Positions 58,743 through 64,000 of a DNA stretch of 64,000 bases are shown here, piece after piece. The translations under genes and the position numbers were made by a program. The notes beneath the pieces were generated by a model that worked only from the letters and a program-made list of their open reading frames with translations, made no database searches and had not been told where the DNA came from. Positions within the stretch are counted from its first letter, which is position 1; each line of letters begins with the position of its first letter. Source of the stretch: Blumeriella jaapii (taxonomy: Eukaryota > Ascomycota > Leotiomycetes > Helotiales > Drepanopezizaceae); contig VWND01000072.1 of assembly GCA_009599575.1 (NCBI GenBank), forward strand, positions 337,812 through 401,811. Reading direction: 5' to 3'.

Positions 58743-59994
58743 TTACATACATACATACATACATAAATACATACATACATACATATTTACACATGTACAT
58801 TAATTATATCTTACACTTTTATCACAGGTACAGTACTGCAAACACGTAAACAAAGCTAGCTTTCCACCAACGCACCATAATGGATCGAGCATTCGCTCTA
58901 ATCCAACTACTTCTTGCTCCCACGCCCCTGCTTCTTTCTGCAAGGGGCCGGGTTAGCCGTGTACGACTTTCTTTCTCTTTCTCTCTCCGTTGGCTGGCTG
59001 ACTGGCTGGCTGAGGACTCCTCGCTCGCTACTCGTTGAAGAGCTCGGCGGTGGTTGGCGTTGGTTCATCGACCGCGGCTTGGTACTAAATGCGCAGACAG
59101 ACAGACAGACAGACAGACAGACATACAGACATACATAACTATACCTATTAGTATCATATCCAACAAGAAATCTCCTTTTTCTTAAAAAACCAAAATTCTT
59201 TCCCAAAAAGGCCTCCATCAATAATACATATATAAACACATGCCATAAAGCACCCTACCGTACCATTCACACATATCTATTTACTTACCTACCTACCTAT
59301 TTACTGGAACCCTAACTGACAAGCATACTACACTTACCTACTTACGTACGTACGGTGGAAAGCTACAGTACTGTACCAACAACGAAAACAACAACAACAA
59401 CAACAACGCAAGCCCAGGCGAACCGACCAGAAGTCAAAGTCGTGCGGAACCAGTAAAAGCATACCTTAGTCAAAGAACCATATCTATCTATCACCACTTA
59501 CAAAGTGGTGACCGTCGATGGATCCGAAGTTGTCAGAGCTGTTGAAGCTGGGTGTTCCAAGGGTCGTGGGAGGTCGATGCATCGAGCCTAACTGGGGCAA
59601 AGACAATGGGAGCTGGGGATTAAAGAAGGAAAGGTTGGAGGTAGCTCTGGAGGATGCTCTGGAGGATGCTCTGGAGGAAGCTCTGGAGGTTCGCGGGGTA
59701 CAAGTGGGTCCGTGGCTTGGTTGGGAGGCGGAAGCTTGCTGCTAGGAAAAAAGAAAGTAAACAAAAAAAATAAGCGCTACAGCTCTATCTTCCCCCTCTC
59801 GTGCATCACTTACTAATTTCAAAACACAAACAAAAGGCAAGGCCGTAACGTAAGTGTATCTCATTCACGTCATTCATCATACTTTATCTACTCCCTCCCT
59901 ACCCAAGCCTCCCTCATAGCCAGCCCGAAGCATCATCTCGTCATCCTAACCTCTGCTTGCTAATCCTCACCATTCGTTCTTCTCCTCGCGCAAT
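56823..59994. other. Intergenic region with many microsatellites
   Basis: 3.2 kb without a credible gene. The first few hundred bases are the GATA-gene 3' UTR, the last ones the GPH1 3' UTR. Between them are GGA/GAA (57411-57460), GTGTTTACTGTACT (57975-58050), TGTTG (58200-58255), GGTAGG (58250-58320), GGTAGGATTGG (58395-58475), CATA (58640-58800), GACA (59097-59130) and CAACAA (59385-59405). Confidence 0.5.
58640..58800. repeat. CATA tetranucleotide microsatellite
   Basis: About 35 copies of CATA with a few CACA and ATTT interruptions, one of the longest microsatellites in the window. Confidence 0.95.
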
Positions 59995-62984
59995 CTACAG
60001 CTCCCCTTTCTTCAGGCCCGAAGCATCACTATTGCCGGGCGTCAAAGGCTCGATGTTCCAGATGCTCTCGGCATACTCGTTGATGCAGCGATCACTGCTG
60101 AAGAAGCCCATGCGAGCAACGCTTGTGATGCACTTGGTCAGCCACTCATCTTGGTTCTTGTAGGCCTCGTCGACCAGAGCCTGCGTTTGGTTGTAGCTGT
60201 GGAAGTCGTCCGAGACGAGGTAGTAGTCACCGTGGTCTTCGATGGCCCCGACGAGCGCACCGAAGTTGCCGGCATCGCCAAAGGTGCCGTTCTTGATCGC
60301 AGCAAAGACGTTGCGAAGGTCGGGGTCTAAGTTGTGAGTGCCGTAGTTGTGCGCGTGGCGAAGATCCTCGACGTCTTCGGCCAAGTTGCCGAAGAGGAAG
60401 ATGTTGTTCTCGCCCACCTCACGGGTGATTTCAATCTGCGACCGTTAGCTCCGAGACGTGACCAAGTCAGAAAGGCGAGCGACTCACGTTGGCTCCATCA
60501 CAAGTACCGATGATCAGACCGCCGTTCAGGACGAATTTCATGTTGGAAGTACCCGACGCTTCGGTTCCAGCGGTCGAGATGTGCTCACTGATATCACTGG
60601 CTGGGATGATGATCTCGGCCTTGGATACGTTGTAATCCTCCAAGAAGATGACCTTCAAGAGATCGCCGACGTCCTTGTCGTTGTTCACCACGGCACCCAC
60701 GTTGTTGATGAGATGAATGATGGTTTTGGCCATCCAGTAGCCCGGAGCCGCCTTGCCACCAAAGATGGAGACCCTGGGCGCCAACTTCTTTCGCTCCTCG
60801 GCGCTCATGGACTTGATGCTGAGGTACCTGTGAATCACCCCAAAGATGTTCATCTGCTGACGCTTGTACTCGTGTATCCTCTTGACCTGGATGTCAAACA
60901 GCGCGGCGGGGTTGACCGTCACGCCGGTGGTCGCCTGAATGTGCTTCGCAAGGCGAACCTTGTTTGCGAACTTGATCTCCGCCCACTCCTTCTTGAAGTC
61001 CTTGTCGTCGACGTACTTCTCCAGCTCGTTGAGATTGTTCAGGTCCTTCAGGAAGTCGTGGCCTCCCGTCTTGCTGGCAATCAGCTCGGACAGCCGGGGA
61101 TTGGCCTGGTGCAACCAACGTCGGGGCGTGATGCCGTTGGTCACGTTGGTAAACTTGTCGGGTCCGAATACCTTGACGAAGTCTTTGAAGATGGTCGTCT
61201 TGATGAGATCAGAGTGGAGCTCAGCGACACCATTGACCTTGTGCGAGCCGACAATGGCCAAGTAGGCCATGCGAACCATCTTGGGCTGGGATTCCTCGAT
61301 GATCGACACCCGGCCGAGGAGCTCTCGCTCGTCGGGGAACCTACGCTCGACGCTTTGGAGGAAGAGCAGGTTGATCTCATAGATGATCTGGAGATGCCGG
61401 GGGAGCAGGTTCTGGAACAACGGAACCGACCACTTCTCGAGCGCCTCGGGGAGCACGGTGTGGTTGGTGTAGCCGAACTGCGGACAGCGTTAGCGAGGGC
61501 CGGCATCACGGACGCGCGAGTACTTGCCGTCTGCGATACGATGCTCCATGCCTCGTCCCATTCCAGGCCTTCCTGGTCGAGGAGGATACGCTGGAGCTCC
61601 ACAATCGCCAGAGTGGGGTGGGTATCGTTCAGCTGGATAGCCACCTGCTCCGGGAATTTCGACCACGCACGTTTGGACTTCTTGAAGCGACGGACGATGT
61701 CGTACAGCGAGGCCGCCACCCAGAAGTATTGCTGCTTCAATCGAAGCTCCTTTCCCCGATCCAGGTTGTCGTTGGGGTACAGGACCGCACTGATGGTCTC
61801 TGCGCGTTGTTGGTCGGCCACGGAGCTCTCGTAATCACCGCTGTTGAACTTTTGGAAATCGAACTCTCCGCTGGCAGCTTTGCTCGACCAGAGACGGAGG
61901 TTGTTGGTGGTCGCGGTATCGTACCCCGGGATCGGGACGTCGTACGCGACGGCCTTGACGACCTCGCCGCCTTCCCACGAGACTTTGTTGACGCCTTGCG
62001 CATCCTGGTACTTCCGGACATGGCCGTAGAATTGGATCTAGGTCGCCGTCAGTCGTTCGACCCCCAACCAGGACGGGCAGAATCACATCGACGACGATGT
62101 CGTGCCGGGGAAACTCCCACGGGTTGAAATCGAGCCAGTAGTCGGGCACCTCGACCTGGTAGCCGTCCACGATCTCCTGCTTGAAGATGCCGTATCTGTA
62201 CCTCAGCCCGTAGCCCCACGCCGGGAAGTTGAGCGAGGCCATGGAATCGAGGAAGCAAGCGGCCAGCCTGCCCAGGCCACCGTTCCCCAGCGCCGCATCG
62301 TGCTCCTGGCTGATGATATCTTCGATGCGAAAGCCCAAGTCCGCGAGACCCTCTGGGCGGCAAGTCAACCTCGTGCTTCTTTCGCGCGGAGAAGCGAGAC
62401 GACGTACCTCGGGCCACGTTCTTGAGGCCAACATTGAGCATGGCATTGTCCAGGGCGCGACCCATCAAGAACTCGAGACTGAGATAGTAGACCCGCTTGC
62501 TATCCGCAAACGTCTGCCTCTGCTGGGTCCGGTTCCACTCGGTGATGAGGCGGTCCCGGAAGGCCAAACTCGCGGCGGCGTAGGCCGCCGTCTCGTCGCA
62601 ATTGAACATGCTCCGCGCCAGGGTCGTCTCGACATGTCTGACGACCTCCTTCTCGAAGTCCTCCTTGTTCTGGAAGCCGTGGGGCGCGAACTTCTTCCAG
62701 GCCTCACGCTGCGGTTCCGGGATGGAAGCTGGAGGCACACGGCACCGTCAGCTCGGTCACTCATGGGCACGTCGGGCAGAGAAGCTCGAGCAAGCAGGCG
62801 CCCGCCACGAAGCACAAGGGAGCCGCTCACCCTCGACATGCTTGATTTCCCCCGCGCCGAATCCCGTGAAGGTCCTCTTGTGTTTCGGGCGTGAGAAACC
62901 GGGACCTACGGGGCCCTGCAGCTCCGAGATGGGAGCACCGCTCGAGGGACGACGCTCTCGCGTGGCGGGAGCTGAGCTTGCCAT
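59995..62984 (-). CDS. GPH1: Glycogen phosphorylase
   Basis: Six exons: 62984-62831, 62728-62408, 62352-62075, 62037-61528, 61477-60488, 60435-59995; total 897 residues (yeast Gph1 902). It begins [20 protein letters not shown], a Ser/Arg-rich regulatory N-terminus. Family marks in order: [81 protein letters not shown], and the pyridoxal-phosphate site [14 protein letters not shown] with its Lys. The enzyme releases glucose-1-phosphate from glycogen in the cytosol. Intron 4 has a GC donor (ACG/GCAAGT). Intron 3 is only 37 nt (62074-62038), chosen because VILP then IQFYG aligns with the family (VHIPVTFYG in yeast). Confidence 0.97.
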
Positions 62985-64000
62985 GTTGGTTGTGGCACAG
63001 CTAGTAGCTAGAAGAGATGGGGAGGAGGAGGTAGGTGGGTAGGTAAGGATATTGGTATGAATACAAAAAAGAGGAGGAGGAGGGTGGGAGATGGAAGAGA
63101 AGAGGAGGGGAAGAAAAAGAGAGGAAGAGAAGATGGGGATGATGGAGATGAAGATGGAGATGGAGATGGAGAGAGGGTGGGAAGGTTCTAGTTGGGAAGG
63201 ACGAGAAGGTGGATGGAGCTCCCCGAGCTAAGGCGGGCTTGGGGTAACTGCAGGCGCGGGGGACGAAGATGAGTGGCTGCGGGAGTGCGGGGTTGAATGG
63301 AGTCGAGTGTAAATAGCCGAGTTGGTAAAGTATGTACAGTGCAGTGCAGTATTTACTGTAACTGGTAAGGTATGTATAGTGCAGTGCAGTATTTACTGTA
63401 ACTGGTAAGGTACGTACAGTGCAGTGCAGTATTTACGGTAACAGATGGTAAGTACTGTACAGGTATGTAGTGCAGAGATGCGGGGTGGTGGAAATAGTAT
63501 CAGTGTATTTTGTACTCGATAGGTAGATATCATGATAGGTGTATTATCTGTGTGTATGCATCGAGAAGTAGTATTTAGTCGTGGCTCTTTTTCAGTATCA
63601 AAAGGGAGGGGGAGAGAGATGATGATATAGTTTTAACGGAGAGAGAGAGAATACTCCAAACCAAATAAACAACCAACCGAACCAACCAACCGAACCAACC
63701 AACCGAACCAACCAACCGAACCAAAACAAGAAGAACTCCCTATTGCCCATTCACCTGCTGTAAGTTCCATCTAAGTAGATACCCATTCCATTATTCCATT
63801 ATTCCGTTCTACCCGTTTCTAACCCATTCTACCCATTCTAGCTGCTTTGGCGAGTGGGGAGAGGAAGAGGAAGAGGAAAAGGAAAAGGTACTGTACAAGC
63901 AAGGACTTGTTGCTGAGTGTTGTGTTGTACTGTTGTGCTGTGCGGTAGCTGTAGCTGTAGCTGCTTGCCGTTTTGCTTTCTCTTTCTCTTTCTCTGTTTC
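62985..64000. promoter_or_regulatory. GPH1 upstream region
   Basis: About 1 kb to the window edge, no gene seen. It contains purine-rich GGAGGAGG and GATGGAGATG runs (63063-63180), a 40-bp tandem repeat and CCAACCGAA repeats (63660-63725). Confidence 0.45.
63323..63442. repeat. Three tandem 40-bp units upstream of GPH1
   Basis: Units start at about 63324, 63364 and 63404. Each reads GGTAA(A/G)GTA(T/C)GTA(C/T)AGTG then CAGTGCAGTATTTAC(T/G)GTAAC. The differences between copies are single bases. Confidence 0.9.

Overview
The window is nuclear DNA of a filamentous ascomycete, probably a Sordariomycete. The genes carry many short introns (mostly 47-100 nt) with fungal branch points. The proteins closely match Pezizomycotina families (TMS1, RRN5, SWI3, AreB-like GATA factor). 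The AT-rich left end shows the C-to-T / G-to-A decay of repeat-induced point mutation (RIP). I place it no more precisely than that.

Left end (1-13.3 kb) is transposon territory. A RIP-ruined Ty3/gypsy element lies on the minus strand (about 1-5.65 kb). A RIP-ruined Ty1/copia pol lies on the plus strand (about 6.35-9.07 kb). A non-coding-looking module follows it and ends in an LTR at 10.67-10.97 kb. Immediately to the right is a much less mutated set of related sequences (10.98-13.31 kb): three further LTR copies, two copies of a 5' leader with gag starts, and a 1-kb module with long inverted-repeat arms directly before the last LTR. The same module-LTR junction occurs in the ruined copy.

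Gene-bearing part (13.4-63 kb), with exon structures solved from splice signals and reading frame: a nodulin-like/MCH1-like MFS transporter (-) divergent from TMS1/Serinc (+); a 3.7-kb gene-poor stretch with a satellite-like tandem repeat; an unrecognised zinc-ribbon-like protein (-); mitochondrial helicase IRC3 (-) divergent from Pol I factor RRN5 (+); SWI/SNF subunit SWI3/RSC8 (-) divergent from ETF alpha (+); ETF alpha convergent, 24 bp apart, with ferredoxin/adrenodoxin reductase ARH1 (-); ARH1 divergent from a 4-TM membrane protein (+); a 1-kb tandem repeat; mismatch-repair PMS1 (-); GPI inositol-deacylase BST1/PGAP1 (-); an SDR oxidoreductase (+); ribosome-assembly KH protein KRR1 (-); an AreB/ASD4-like GATA factor (+); and glycogen phosphorylase GPH1 (-).

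These are mostly housekeeping genes with no obvious metabolic cluster. Mitochondrial functions (IRC3, ETF alpha, ARH1) fall within 10 kb. The most noteworthy signals are the palindromic module riding in LTR elements, four probable GC-AG introns among about 35 introns, a GATA gene whose architecture suggests alternative and non-AUG starts, a 37-nt intron in GPH1, and single-site frame breaks in conserved genes (IRC3, ARH1) that are either sequence errors or real lesions.
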